Under the pieces are notes generated by a model. It searched no databases. It saw only the letters and a list, made by a program, of their open reading frames with translations, and had not been told where the DNA came from. Shown in pieces: positions 1 to 7,829 of a stretch of 12,958 nucleotides of DNA (position 1 is its first letter; every line of letters starts with the position of its first letter). Source of the DNA: Spirochaetales bacterium (GTDB taxonomy: Bacteria > Spirochaetota > Spirochaetia > Sphaerochaetales > Sphaerochaetaceae). Location: contig JALFCJ010000146.1 of NCBI GenBank assembly GCA_022771185.1, forward strand, positions 1 to 12,958, read 5' to 3'. A program made the position numbers and the translations under genes.

Positions 1-42
1 GTCGGACTTAAAACATACAGAAAAGAAGTAATGCACGTCTAG
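1..42 (+). CDS. 3' end of an upstream gene (partial), product unknown
   Basis: Frame 1 is open from the first base and reads 13 codons (VGLKTYRKEVMHV) before a TAG at 40-42. The other two + frames stop at 28-30 and 7-9. The stop lies 9 nt before the GTG start of the acidic protein and touches its Shine-Dalgarno site, the usual arrangement inside an operon. This suggests the transcription unit starts outside the window. Thirteen residues are too few to assign a family, and the open frame could be chance. Confidence 0.4.
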   Translation, partial: VGLKTYRKEVMHV

Positions 43-51
43 GAGGATTGT

Positions 52-3000
52 GTGTCTGATTTGTTTTCACCTGTATCTGTTCTATCAAAGCTGAGTCTAC
101 AAAAGGCTCAGCGTAATCTTGATGACTCAAAAAGCTTCCTATTTAACGATTTCAGGGGAATATCTAAGATTCTCTCCCTCTATAATCCACTTGAAGTAAT
201 GAAGATGTCTCTATGGGAAGAGAGACGTGTTTATGCTGTCGCTCTTAAGGACGAAGTCAAGAGAAGGGCATCTGTTCTTCTTCCTATAGTACTCCAGTCC
301 ATAGTGGAATCAGACATGATGGAGGGAGTCGGAAATAGCAGGGAAGTAAAGGAAAAAGATTGGGAAAGACTAAAGTCCTTGTCTGAAGATATCGTGAGAA
401 GGATGGTGAGAATCATCGACTCCATGACCTCTATTGCCATTAATAAAGGGAATGTAGACCTAAATAACGCCGATGCACTGAGAAAGAGCATCGAAAAGAG
501 GCTTCTCCCTGATTTTGTGGATAAAGAAACTCAGGACAGAGATGTATGGCAGCTAAGGTCTCTATTTGAAGAAATACCAGACTTTGAGTCTAGAATGGGA
601 TGCGACTACATCTCTTTTGTCTTGAATGTCCAGAATATAGCAAGAGTCGGTCTCAATGGGATAGATAATCTGGTGAGGGATGTGACTTTATATAAAGAGG
701 AGTACTCATTATCTGAAGCTCAGATGCGCTCCAGCGGTGAATTGGACGGCCTCAATGACAGCCAGATCTTTGATAAGATAACAAAGAAAAATCATTGGGA
801 AGGAAGAGCGGCTTCCCTCACTGAGCGTCGTGACGGCTTCTCTCTCTTTATGCCTGAAATCTCTTCTTCTCTTCCTTTGGATTCTTATGCCCAATATTCA
901 GTCAAAGCCTTCTCTTTGGATATAGAGACCTTCCTTTCCAGAGGATTCTGGCCCTCCGTCCGTTATCCATTCTTTGAATATGAAGGGAAGATGTACACTT
1001 TTGTAGGTAAACACCTGCCATTCTTCTTATCTCTTTCTTCCCTTGTGGACAGGTTCCTCGCTTCATCGAGAGATGTTCTTTCTATCTTCTTCCTCTCCGA
1101 TTGTGATACTTACACATACGATGGAAATAAAATAGAAATCTCAGTGCTGCCTAGTGTGCTGGATGTAAACCCGGTACTTCACCCTGCTTCTTTCAGAAAT
1201 ATTATGGATAGAAGAAAGAGTGAAATAAGTGTCCAAAGAAAACTTGGACATAAGAAACTCGTAGTAGATCCTGATATGGAAGAAGAAATGGAGAAGAAAG
1301 ATGATGTCTTATATATTTCAGCTTCCTTTCTTTCTAGAGCTACTGTAGATAAGAATACAAAGAGAGATCTTCTCTCTTCTCTTCTAGGGGACCTTGAGCT
1401 TCCTGAAGAAGACACAGTCTTCTCTGATATAGATGAGTATGTGGATACGACAGAGTCTCCAGCTGATGATTTTGACGATAAGTCATCATATGACTATGAG
1501 TACGAGTACAACGACACAGACGAAGATGAGCTGGCTAAAGAAATAGATGAAAGGTATGATAACATCACTCTCGTGGAGTATGACAAGACAACTCCTACAG
1601 AAGAGGAGAAGAAGAATCTTATCGACCGATACTCTTTGACAGACGAAATAATAAAAAAGAGTGAAGAGGACGAGAAACTGGAAGCTAAGATAGAAGATGC
1701 CCTGGATGACGATATCTTCGATGATAGTGAAGAAGAGGAACATCTTGATGACATCGGATGCCCCGATGAAGAGAGTGAATACTTTGAAGAAGTAGAAGGT
1801 GCGGACGATTACATAGAAGAGGAAGAGAAAACTCCGAATGACGGCCAGTTGGATTTTCTTTCCCTTCTTGATGAAGAAGACCCTGAAGAAATCGAGTTTG
1901 ACAACGAACTGGACGAAGAAGAGGAAGAGAGCTTCGAAGAAGAAGAGAAAAGAGAAGAAGTTCTCGATAGCGATATTCTTCTTCCAAATGATGATGAAGA
2001 GACTGTAGAAGAGATATCTAAAGTTACTACAGATCCTTTATTAGAAGATTCTGATACATCGGAAGAAGCCCTGAATACAGACTCAGAGGACAAAACAGGT
2101 GACCATGAGACTGTTGAAGAGACTAGAGAAGCTAGTTTGGAGCAACCACTGGAAGAGCCTGAAACATTGGATGAAACCTTAGGTAATGATGACTCAGATG
2201 TAAAGGAAGAAGAAAGAATCCTTCCTAGCGAAGATGAGCCTGTTGAAGATGTTGCTGAATCTATTTCAGAACCACTAAGAGATGAGCCTGAGACACTGGA
2301 TGAAACCTTATGTTGTGATGAGGAAGTATCTGAAGAGATAATAGAAGAAGGGACTCCAGAAAACATAGACGAACCAAAAGAATATGTAATGGTGGACGAA
2401 GATACTACTGGCGTTCTTCTTTTTGATGAACCAGCGGAGAAGAAAGATACTACAGACTCTTTGGATGACAAGGAAGAGGAAGCAGAAGGTTCTTCTCCTG
2501 AAGTGCTGAAAGAAGAGACTGCCCCTTTCTTTATCCCTCAATCTGATGACTCTGAAGAAGAGATAGCTCCAGAAGGTCAAGAAGAAGTAGAAGAGCCTAA
2601 TGGTAAAGTTGATGAAGAAAAAACTCCTTCTGTTAACCATGAGCCAGAACCAGAGCCAACTGAAAATAATGAAGAAAACAAAAAGCCTTCAATGAGCTTT
2701 ACTGATTCATTGTTTGCCGCTTTAGGCATGGATGAGGAAGAAGACGATGAGGAAGTCAAGGAAGAAGAACATCCTTTAGAGACTGCTGTTGAGGAAGAGA
2801 GTTCTCCGGCTATTGAAGAGGAAAGTGCCCCAACTCTTGATGAAGAGATTGTAAGAAAAGCCGAAATACCAGGAGTAATAGGAGAAATCTACAAAATACT
2901 GGGTTCTTCTTCTGCCTTTGGGCAGTTTATAGAGCTCTCGGATGAAGATACTCTTTCTGATTTGGACGAAGTCATCGAAAACTGCTGGAAGAGACAACAG

Positions 3001-3282
3001 GTTGAAGGAAAAGACAAGATGTTCAACATCCCAGACTATTCCCTCTCAATTATTCTTGCCCACGACAGTGTAAGAGATGACTTAAGGTTATCTGAGTTAT
3101 TAAACAATGCCGGTGGTGTAATGTACTCAAGAGACTCTGAGTGCTGGAATGCTGTGATTGTTTATATTGACCCGGAATATACAGTTGAGAAAGCTATTGA
3201 AAAGATGATTTCAAGAAGCACATTCTCTCCTTCCGATTGGAAGAGGGTGACTTATATCGGGGAGCAGATGAAAAAGAGATGA
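52..3282 (+). CDS. Large cytoplasmic protein with a ~490-residue Glu/Asp-rich central segment, function unknown
   Basis: I do not recognise this 1076-residue protein as a named family. The GTG start is preceded by AGGAGG (41-46) at 5 nt spacing. There is no signal peptide or membrane helix, so it should be cytoplasmic. Three parts can be seen. Residues 1 to about 445 have ordinary composition and look folded, mainly helical at first; around residues 305-320 lies a YPFFEYEGKMYTF stretch followed by hydrophobic segments. Residues about 447-935 are dominated by Glu and Asp with Ser, Thr and Pro, few hydrophobics and few basic residues, so probably disordered and strongly negative. Residues about 936-1076 are again ordinary and look like a small alpha/beta domain. 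Degenerate repeats occur within the acidic part (codons near 1999, 2107 and 2236). The stop overlaps the next gene's ATG by 4 nt, so translation is probably coupled. A polyanionic linker could bind basic proteins, cations or act as a nucleic-acid mimic; none of these is shown. Confidence 0.85.
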   Translation: MSDLFSPVSVLSKLSLQKAQRNLDDSKSFLFNDFRGISKILSLYNPLEVMKMSLWEERRVYAVALKDEVKRRASVLLPIVLQSIVESDMMEGVGNSREVKEKDWERLKSLSEDIVRRMVRIIDSMTSIAINKGNVDLNNADALRKSIEKRLLPDFVDKETQDRDVWQLRSLFEEIPDFESRMGCDYISFVLNVQNIARVGLNGIDNLVRDVTLYKEEYSLSEAQMRSSGELDGLNDSQIFDKITKKNHWEGRAASLTERRDGFSLFMPEISSSLPLDSYAQYSVKAFSLDIETFLSRGFWPSVRYPFFEYEGKMYTFVGKHLPFFLSLSSLVDRFLASSRDVLSIFFLSDCDTYTYDGNKIEISVLPSVLDVNPVLHPASFRNIMDRRKSEISVQRKLGHKKLVVDPDMEEEMEKKDDVLYISASFLSRATVDKNTKRDLLSSLLGDLELPEEDTVFSDIDEYVDTTESPADDFDDKSSYDYEYEYNDTDEDELAKEIDERYDNITLVEYDKTTPTEEEKKNLIDRYSLTDEIIKKSEEDEKLEAKIEDALDDDIFDDSEEEEHLDDIGCPDEESEYFEEVEGADDYIEEEEKTPNDGQLDFLSLLDEEDPEEIEFDNELDEEEEESFEEEEKREEVLDSDILLPNDDEETVEEISKVTTDPLLEDSDTSEEALNTDSEDKTGDHETVEETREASLEQPLEEPETLDETLGNDDSDVKEEERILPSEDEPVEDVAESISEPLRDEPETLDETLCCDEEVSEEIIEEGTPENIDEPKEYVMVDEDTTGVLLFDEPAEKKDTTDSLDDKEEEAEGSSPEVLKEETAPFFIPQSDDSEEEIAPEGQEEVEEPNGKVDEEKTPSVNHEPEPEPTENNEENKKPSMSFTDSLFAALGMDEEEDDEEVKEEEHPLETAVEEESSPAIEEESAPTLDEEIVRKAEIPGVIGEIYKILGSSSAFGQFIELSDEDTLSDLDEVIENCWKRQQVEGKDKMFNIPDYSLSIILAHDSVRDDLRLSELLNNAGGVMYSRDSECWNAVIVYIDPEYTVEKAIEKMISRSTFSPSDWKRVTYIGEQMKKR
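1999..2310 (+). repeat. Degenerate ~36-43-codon repeats inside the acidic protein
   Basis: Three related units begin ETVEE (1999), ETVEE (2107) and EPVED (2236), so the spacings are 36 and 43 codons. Each continues through a PL-containing stretch to an acidic Leu/Thr segment. The second and third units end in the same peptide, EPETLDETL, encoded by near-identical 27-nt stretches at 2155-2181 and 2284-2310 that differ at two bases. This indicates internal duplication with later divergence. The first unit is much more diverged and is the weakest member. Confidence 0.6.
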
Positions 3283-4073
3283 TGGATAGATCCCAACTAA
3301 AAGAGAGATTGGAATTTGCTTTGAATACTGCTAAAGAAGCTTCAACTTTCCTTCTTTCTCATTCATCTCTCTCTGAAAAAATAGAACAAAAACATGAAAA
3401 TGATTTTGTCACTGCAGCTGATAAAGCAACGGAAGAGTTGATTTATTCCTCTATAAAGAATGCTTTCCCCTCTGACGGTTGGTATGGAGAGGAATCAGGA
3501 AAAAGAGGAGAAGAAAAGAGACGCTGGATAGTAGATCCAATAGATGGGACAGTAAACTTTTTCTCTTCTTTTCCCTCTTATACTGTCTCCATCGCATTTG
3601 AAGACGAGGATGGGTTGGCTCTTGGAGTAGTTATAGTGCCACGACAAAATGAGACGTTCTGGGCCATCAGAGGAGAAGGAGCTTTTCTCAATGGAAATAG
3701 AATCCATACTAGAGAAAACAGCGACTACTCCAGGACTTTGGCTCTCCTTGTTCCCCCACATAGAAGACACCATTTGATGGATTTATATTGGAAGAGAATG
3801 AGGAAACTCTATGATATCTTTACGGATGTCAGGTCTATCGGATCTGCGGCCCTTTCCCTTTGCTATGTAGCCTCTGGTAGGTGTACTTGTTATTATGAGA
3901 TGGGATTATATCCTTATGACTACTCTGCGGGGCTTCTTATTGTAAAGGAGGCCGGTGGAGAAGTAAGTGTAATAGAGAGAGATGGAGGCGAGTGTCAGGA
4001 TATTGTGGCTACATCATCTGGAATATACACTAGTGTAATGGAGGTAGTTAGTGAAGAAAGCGGTCTTCTTTGA
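3279..4073 (+). CDS. Inositol monophosphatase family phosphatase
   Basis: The 264-residue product matches the usual length of Mg2+-dependent inositol-monophosphatase-type enzymes, which remove phosphate from inositol phosphates or related sugar or nucleotide phosphates. Visible motifs are NDFVTAADKA (41-50), GEES (70-73, metal-binding Glu71), WIVDPIDGTVNF (83-94, Asp86 and Asp89), the glycine-rich WAIRGEGAFLNG (128-139), and the C-terminal PYDYSAG with EAGGEV (212-229, Asp214). The usual Trp before that last Asp is replaced by Tyr; the metal ligands themselves are all present. I chose ATG 3279, which overlaps the previous stop as ATGA; ATG 3282 is an equal alternative. The open frame extends to 3237, but that would overlap conserved coding sequence of the upstream gene without a better ribosome-binding site. 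The substrate cannot be told from the sequence; SuhB- or CysQ-like roles are both possible. Confidence 0.9.
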   Translation: MMDRSQLKERLEFALNTAKEASTFLLSHSSLSEKIEQKHENDFVTAADKATEELIYSSIKNAFPSDGWYGEESGKRGEEKRRWIVDPIDGTVNFFSSFPSYTVSIAFEDEDGLALGVVIVPRQNETFWAIRGEGAFLNGNRIHTRENSDYSRTLALLVPPHRRHHLMDLYWKRMRKLYDIFTDVRSIGSAALSLCYVASGRCTCYYEMGLYPYDYSAGLLIVKEAGGEVSVIERDGGECQDIVATSSGIYTSVMEVVSEESGLL

Positions 4074-4701
4074 TTTTGACGGAACTATTGCTGACAGTAG
4101 CGAAGGCATAATGGAATGTGCCTTGGAAACTGTGGAACCCCTTGGATATGATAAATCAAAGTATTCAAAAGACTACCTCAGACGATTCATTGGTCCCCCT
4201 CTTTCTGATTGCTTTCGAATCACTTTTGCTGTTGAGGAAGATAAGATACAAGATTGTGTGGAAAGATATAGAGTCCTATATAATGCAAAAGGAATGTATA
4301 TGATGCATGTATATTCTGATATCCCTGCTTTATTGAAGACTCTGAAAAGTATGGGTATAAAGACAGCAGTGGCCACCAATAAAATGAAGGAGCTGGCTGA
4401 AAGATGCTGTAAGAATCTTGGGATATATGATTTATTTGATTATATCTCAGGCCCTCCAAGGGATGGAGGAGTGACAAAGGCTCAGGTGATTACTTTGGCT
4501 CTTGAAGCACTTGGTCTTGAAAAAGAAGACGTATTGATGGTTGGTGATACTGTAAACGACGAGAAGGGTGCTGAAGTAGCAGGCGTAGCCTTTATTCCTG
4601 TAACTTGGGGTTTTGGGTTTAATAAAGAGAATACTGCTGAGGGAAAAAGGGCTGATCAGCCCATGGATATATTAAAATACCTAGGAGGAGAAGATGATTG
4701 A
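4051..4701 (+). CDS. HAD-family phosphatase, phosphoglycolate-phosphatase-like
   Basis: This 216-residue protein has all four haloacid dehalogenase motifs: DFDGTIADS with nucleophile Asp8 and acid/base Asp10, AVATNK with Thr109, Lys143 in motif III, and VGDTVND with Asp166 and Asp170 for Mg2+. An alpha-helical cap domain fills residues about 15-90 and includes FIGPPL, common in the Gph/PGMB-like branch. It probably hydrolyses a small phosphate ester such as phosphoglycolate or a nucleoside or sugar phosphate; the exact substrate is unknown. The GTG start at 4051 has GGAGG at 4040-4044, 6 nt upstream, and lies inside the end of the phosphatase gene before it (23 nt overlap), so expression is probably coupled. 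It also overlaps the following ridA gene by 8 nt. It is only distantly similar to the second HAD gene at 12074. Confidence 0.88.
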   Translation: MKKAVFFDFDGTIADSSEGIMECALETVEPLGYDKSKYSKDYLRRFIGPPLSDCFRITFAVEEDKIQDCVERYRVLYNAKGMYMMHVYSDIPALLKTLKSMGIKTAVATNKMKELAERCCKNLGIYDLFDYISGPPRDGGVTKAQVITLALEALGLEKEDVLMVGDTVNDEKGAEVAGVAFIPVTWGFGFNKENTAEGKRADQPMDILKYLGGEDD

Positions 4702-5077
4702 AAGAGTTGATACACCAAAGGCTCCAAAAGCTGTAGGTCCGTATTCTCAGGCTGTAAAGGCTGGTGGTTTTCTTTTCATGTCTGGAATGTTGGCTCTTGA
4801 TCCTGAAACTGGTTTGATGGTTGGAGAGACTGCTGAAGAACAGACAGTGCAGATCTTCAAGAACGTCAAAGCTGTTTTGGATGCTGCAGGAGCAAGAATT
4901 GAGAATACTGTAAAGGCTATCGTATACTTGGAGGACATAAAGGACTTCGGGGCAGTGAACAAGGTTTACGGAGAAGCATTTAAAGATGCTCCGGTTCTTC
5001 CTGCTCGTTGCGCTTTCCAAGTTGTGAAACTTCCTAAAGACGGAAAGGTTGAAATCGAGCTTACAGTGGCACTCTAA
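4694..5077 (+). CDS. ridA: RidA family 2-iminobutanoate/2-iminopropanoate deaminase
   Basis: The 127-residue product has the normal RidA/YjgF length and motifs. It starts with the proline/glycine stretch APKAVGPYSQAV, then LFMSGMLALDPETG, and ends with LPARCAFQV and VEIEL. Arg105, which in this family holds the substrate carboxylate, and Glu120 are both present at their usual positions. RidA trimers hydrolyse reactive enamine/imine intermediates, mainly 2-aminoacrylate from serine or threonine breakdown, protecting PLP enzymes. AGGAGG at 4683-4688 precedes ATG 4694 by 5 nt, and the start lies 8 nt inside the HAD gene. It is the last gene of its unit, followed at once by a terminator. Family assignment is firm; its link to the phosphatases is positional only. 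Confidence 0.95.
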   Translation: MIERVDTPKAPKAVGPYSQAVKAGGFLFMSGMLALDPETGLMVGETAEEQTVQIFKNVKAVLDAAGARIENTVKAIVYLEDIKDFGAVNKVYGEAFKDAPVLPARCAFQVVKLPKDGKVEIELTVAL

Positions 5078-5080
5078 AGA

Positions 5081-5109
5081 TAGGCGGGGTAATCCCGCCT
5101 AATATTTTA
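5081..5109 (+). terminator. Intrinsic terminator after ridA
   Basis: TAGGCGGG (5081-5088) pairs with CCCGCCTA (5094-5101) in an 8-bp stem, mostly G-C, around the loop GTAAT. It starts 4 nt after the ridA stop and is followed by ATATTTTAG, a short T-rich tail. It separates the first operon from the ABC transporter unit. Confidence 0.85.
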
Positions 5110-5131
5110 GTGTAGAATTTGTTGTTTTTTG

Positions 5132-5161
5132 TTGCAGGATGAAAAAATCGGATGATATCAT
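5132..5161 (+). promoter_or_regulatory. Candidate promoter of the ABC transporter operon
   Basis: A TTGCAG (5132-5137) / 18 nt / TATCAT (5156-5161) pair lies between the terminator and the ATPase gene, giving a leader of about 38 nt. The -10 box lies in the perfect 10-bp palindrome ATGATATCAT (5152-5161) and in a wider dyad, GATGAT (5151-5156) with ATCATC (5164-5169), which could be a repressor site. The matches are moderate and the call rests on position as much as on consensus. Confidence 0.4.
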
Positions 5162-5205
5162 GAATCATCGCGATATTAAATTTTTGTATCGGTCGGGAGA
5201 AAAAA

Positions 5206-6738
5206 GTGCAGGAAAATAGTGCTATTGAACTAAGGGGCATTACCAAACGTTTTGGAAAAGTCGTTGCCAACGATGGTATTTCCCTGGACATCAGAAAAGG
5301 CGAGATTCTCTCTCTGCTTGGAGAAAACGGAAGTGGAAAGACTACACTCATGAATATGCTCAGCGGCATTTATCAACCTGATGAGGGAGAGATATATGCA
5401 GATGGCAAAAGAGTGACAATCCGTTCCCCGAAGGATGCTTATTCCTTAGGTATCGGAATGATTCACCAGCACTATCATCTGGTAGATGTATTCACTGCCG
5501 CCCAGAACATTATTCTTGGCCTTGAAGATGAGAAGATGGATATCAGCAAGACTAATGAGGAAGTAAAGAAGATCTGTGATAAATACGGCTTCGATATTAA
5601 TCCTGGGATGAAAGTCTATGATATGTCTGTGTCTCAGAAGCAGACTGTTGAGATTGTAAAAGTTCTCTATAGAGGCGCAGATATTCTTATTCTTGATGAA
5701 CCTACTGCAGTTTTGACTCCTCAGGAGACAGATAAGCTTTTTGCAGTACTAAGAAATATGAAGGCTGACGGAAAGGCAATCGTCATCATTACCCATAAAT
5801 TGGCAGAAGTTATGGCCATTTCCGATAACGTAGCTGTTCTGAGAAAGGGTAAGTATATCGGTACTGTAAAGACCAGCGAGACAAGCCCTCAGAAGCTTAC
5901 AGATATGATGGTAGGCCATGCAGTCACTCTCAATATCGATAGACCGAAGTACGATAATCCTCAGCCAAGAATCGAGATCAAGGGCCTCACTTGTGTAGAC
6001 GCTGAAGGAATAACAAGGCTTGACGATGTATCTTTTACAGCCAACGGAGGAGAAATACTTGGTGTCGCTGCTATTGCAGGTAGTGGTCAGAAAGAGCTTT
6101 TGGAGTGTATGACAGGTCTCTATCCGATCAAGTCCGGTTCCATCGAGTATATTACGCCTGAAAGTGGTGAAAGAAAGGAATTGGTGGGACTGGCACCGAT
6201 GAAGATCAGACAGCTTGGTGTAGGTATGGCTTTTGTTCCTGAAGACAGGCTTGGAATGGGCCTCGTGGGATCAATGGGTATGACCAACAACATGATGTTG
6301 AGATCATGGAAAAACGGAAAGTCCATATTCTTTAACAAAAAAGATCCGGAAGCACTGGCAAATAGGATTTGGAATGACTTGGAAGTTGTTACTCCAAGCA
6401 CCGATTTCCCTGTAAGAAGAATGAGTGGCGGTAACATTCAGAAGGTTCTTGTAGGTAGAGAGATTGCATCCGAGCCAAACGTTCTCCTTACAGCCTACGC
6501 TGTCAGAGGCTTGGATATCAACACTTCTTATGCAATCTACAATCTTTTGACAGAACAGAAGATGAAGGGTGTTGCGGTAATTTATGTCGGAGAAGAGCTG
6601 GATGTCTTACTTGAGCTGTGTGACAGAATTCTTGTTCTATGCGGCGGAAAGGTAAGTGGAATCGTCGATGCACGCACAACCACAAAAGAAGAAGTAGGAT
6701 TTATGATGACCAGTCTTGGTGGAAAGGAGGAGAAGTAA
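5206..6738 (+). CDS. BMP/nucleoside-type ABC transporter ATP-binding protein (two ABC domains)
   Basis: This 510-residue protein is the fused double ATPase of a nucleoside or simple-sugar importer (YufO/PnrC/RbsA type) and acts on the inner face of the membrane. Domain 1 has Walker A GENGSGKTT (39-47), a signature stretch MSVSQKQ (140-146), Walker B ILILDEPT (160-167) with Glu165, and H-loop His197. Domain 2 has a degenerate Walker A (GSGQKE, 292-297), a good signature MSGGN (406-410), and a Walker B remnant LLTAYAVRGLD (427-437) lacking the Asp-Glu pair. A degenerate second site is usual in this family; the Ser for the signature glycine in domain 1 is less so. The GTG start has GGGAGA at 5195-5200. 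The TAA overlaps the next gene's ATG by one base. Together with the next two genes and the binding protein it forms one importer, most likely for purine nucleosides, judging by the PnrA/BmpA-type binding protein. Confidence 0.93.
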   Translation: MQENSAIELRGITKRFGKVVANDGISLDIRKGEILSLLGENGSGKTTLMNMLSGIYQPDEGEIYADGKRVTIRSPKDAYSLGIGMIHQHYHLVDVFTAAQNIILGLEDEKMDISKTNEEVKKICDKYGFDINPGMKVYDMSVSQKQTVEIVKVLYRGADILILDEPTAVLTPQETDKLFAVLRNMKADGKAIVIITHKLAEVMAISDNVAVLRKGKYIGTVKTSETSPQKLTDMMVGHAVTLNIDRPKYDNPQPRIEIKGLTCVDAEGITRLDDVSFTANGGEILGVAAIAGSGQKELLECMTGLYPIKSGSIEYITPESGERKELVGLAPMKIRQLGVGMAFVPEDRLGMGLVGSMGMTNNMMLRSWKNGKSIFFNKKDPEALANRIWNDLEVVTPSTDFPVRRMSGGNIQKVLVGREIASEPNVLLTAYAVRGLDINTSYAIYNLLTEQKMKGVAVIYVGEELDVLLELCDRILVLCGGKVSGIVDARTTTKEEVGFMMTSLGGKEEK

Positions 6739-7829
6739 TGGAAGAAGCTAAAAAAACTCCACTTATTAGGCTCTCCAAGAGAGATGCAATGGATCCCAAG
6801 AAAGTCTGGGCCATCAGAATAGGCTCTATATTGGTCGCCTTGATTATCGGATGTATTCCTATCCTTATTACAGGCAATAATCCTTTTAAGGCTTATGTTG
6901 TAATAATCAAGGGGTCTCTTGGAACATCTTTCTATCTTAAGCAGACGATTAAGAATGCCATACCACTATTGGGATGTGCTCTTGCCATCGCTCCTTGTTT
7001 TAAGATGCGTTTCTGGAATATCGGAGGAGAAGGTCAGATTACAGCAGGCGCCATCTTCGCTTCCTTCTTTGCTATTAATTTTGCTTCCAAGCTCCCACAT
7101 GTACCATTACTTCTTGTCATGTGTCTCGCAGCAGCAATCGGTGGTGCCATTTGGGCGGCAATCCCTGGTTTCTTTAAGGCAAAATATAATACAAACGAAA
7201 CCCTGTTTACTTTGATGATGAACTACATCGCTATCGGTATCATATCTTGGCTTCAGGGTGGTCCATGGGAAGGTAGACCTGGTACACAGCAGATTCCTCT
7301 CTTTGGTAAGAATGCTGTTCTTCCTACAGTATTAGGAATCCACATCGGATGGATTATCGTCCTGGTTCTTGTAATTTTGATGCATATCTATATGAACTAC
7401 ACAAAACAAGGATATGAAATCGCAGTAATCGGTGACAGTTACAATACAGCCAGATATGCCGGAATGAATGTCGGCTGGGTTATGGTCAGGACAATGCTTG
7501 TTTCCGGAGCTATCTGTGGTATCGTTGGGTTTATCCTCGTTTCAGGCCAGAATAAGACTATCACTGCAAACGTTGCCAACGGTGTAGGATTTACAGCCAT
7601 CACTGTTGCATGGCTTGGACACTTGAATGCCTTTGCAATGATCATCATCTCATTTATTCTTGCTATCCTTACTGTTGGATCCAGTTACCTTCAGCAGGTA
7701 CTTGGCGTTCCATCAGCCATCAGTGAAATCGTATCTGGAATTCTTCTCTTCTGTATGCTTGGGTGTGAATTCTTCATCAACTATCAGATGACCTTCCGTT
7801 CTAAGGTCAAGAAGGAGGTTAAGGCATGA
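6738..7829 (+). CDS. ABC transporter permease (BMP/nucleoside type), first subunit
   Basis: This 363-residue multi-pass membrane protein of the BPD_transp_2 family has a first helix at about 25-45 and further hydrophobic segments near 75-88, 101-117, 122-146, 155-172, 195-219, 246-269, 283-314 and 325-349. The NIGGEGQ motif (94-100), a hallmark of BMP-type nucleoside permeases, is intact. A cytoplasmic loop with GYEIAVIGDSYNTARYAG (225-242) probably contacts the ATPase. I start at ATG 6738, where AGGAGG (6725-6730) is 7 nt upstream and the ATG shares one base with the ATPase stop. The frame is open further upstream to 6639, but that part is the shadow of the ATPase end. The last bases overlap the next permease by 4 nt. 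It pairs with that permease to form the channel. Confidence 0.93.
   Translation: MEEAKKTPLIRLSKRDAMDPKKVWAIRIGSILVALIIGCIPILITGNNPFKAYVVIIKGSLGTSFYLKQTIKNAIPLLGCALAIAPCFKMRFWNIGGEGQITAGAIFASFFAINFASKLPHVPLLLVMCLAAAIGGAIWAAIPGFFKAKYNTNETLFTLMMNYIAIGIISWLQGGPWEGRPGTQQIPLFGKNAVLPTVLGIHIGWIIVLVLVILMHIYMNYTKQGYEIAVIGDSYNTARYAGMNVGWVMVRTMLVSGAICGIVGFILVSGQNKTITANVANGVGFTAITVAWLGHLNAFAMIIISFILAILTVGSSYLQQVLGVPSAISEIVSGILLFCMLGCEFFINYQMTFRSKVKKEVKA

Noticed and set aside
1486..1743. Hydrophobic - strand frame inside the acidic gene
   Set aside because: Phe/Leu/Ile richness comes from TTC/CTT complements of acidic codons; no ribosome-binding site and no independent context.
1809..2471. 220-residue Ser-rich open frame on the - strand
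   Set aside because: It is the complement of GAA/GAT-rich codons read as TTC/TCT/TCA/ATC-type triplets; no start signals, low complexity, and the + strand gene is clearly the coding one.
3237..3278. Upstream extension of the IMPase-family gene
   Set aside because: It overlaps the coding end of the acidic protein by more than 40 nt, lies before the conserved fold and has no better start signal than the ATGATG at 3279.
6639..6737. Upstream extension of the first permease
   Set aside because: The translated part is a basic non-membrane shadow of the ATPase C-terminus, and ATG 6738 has an ideal Shine-Dalgarno site.
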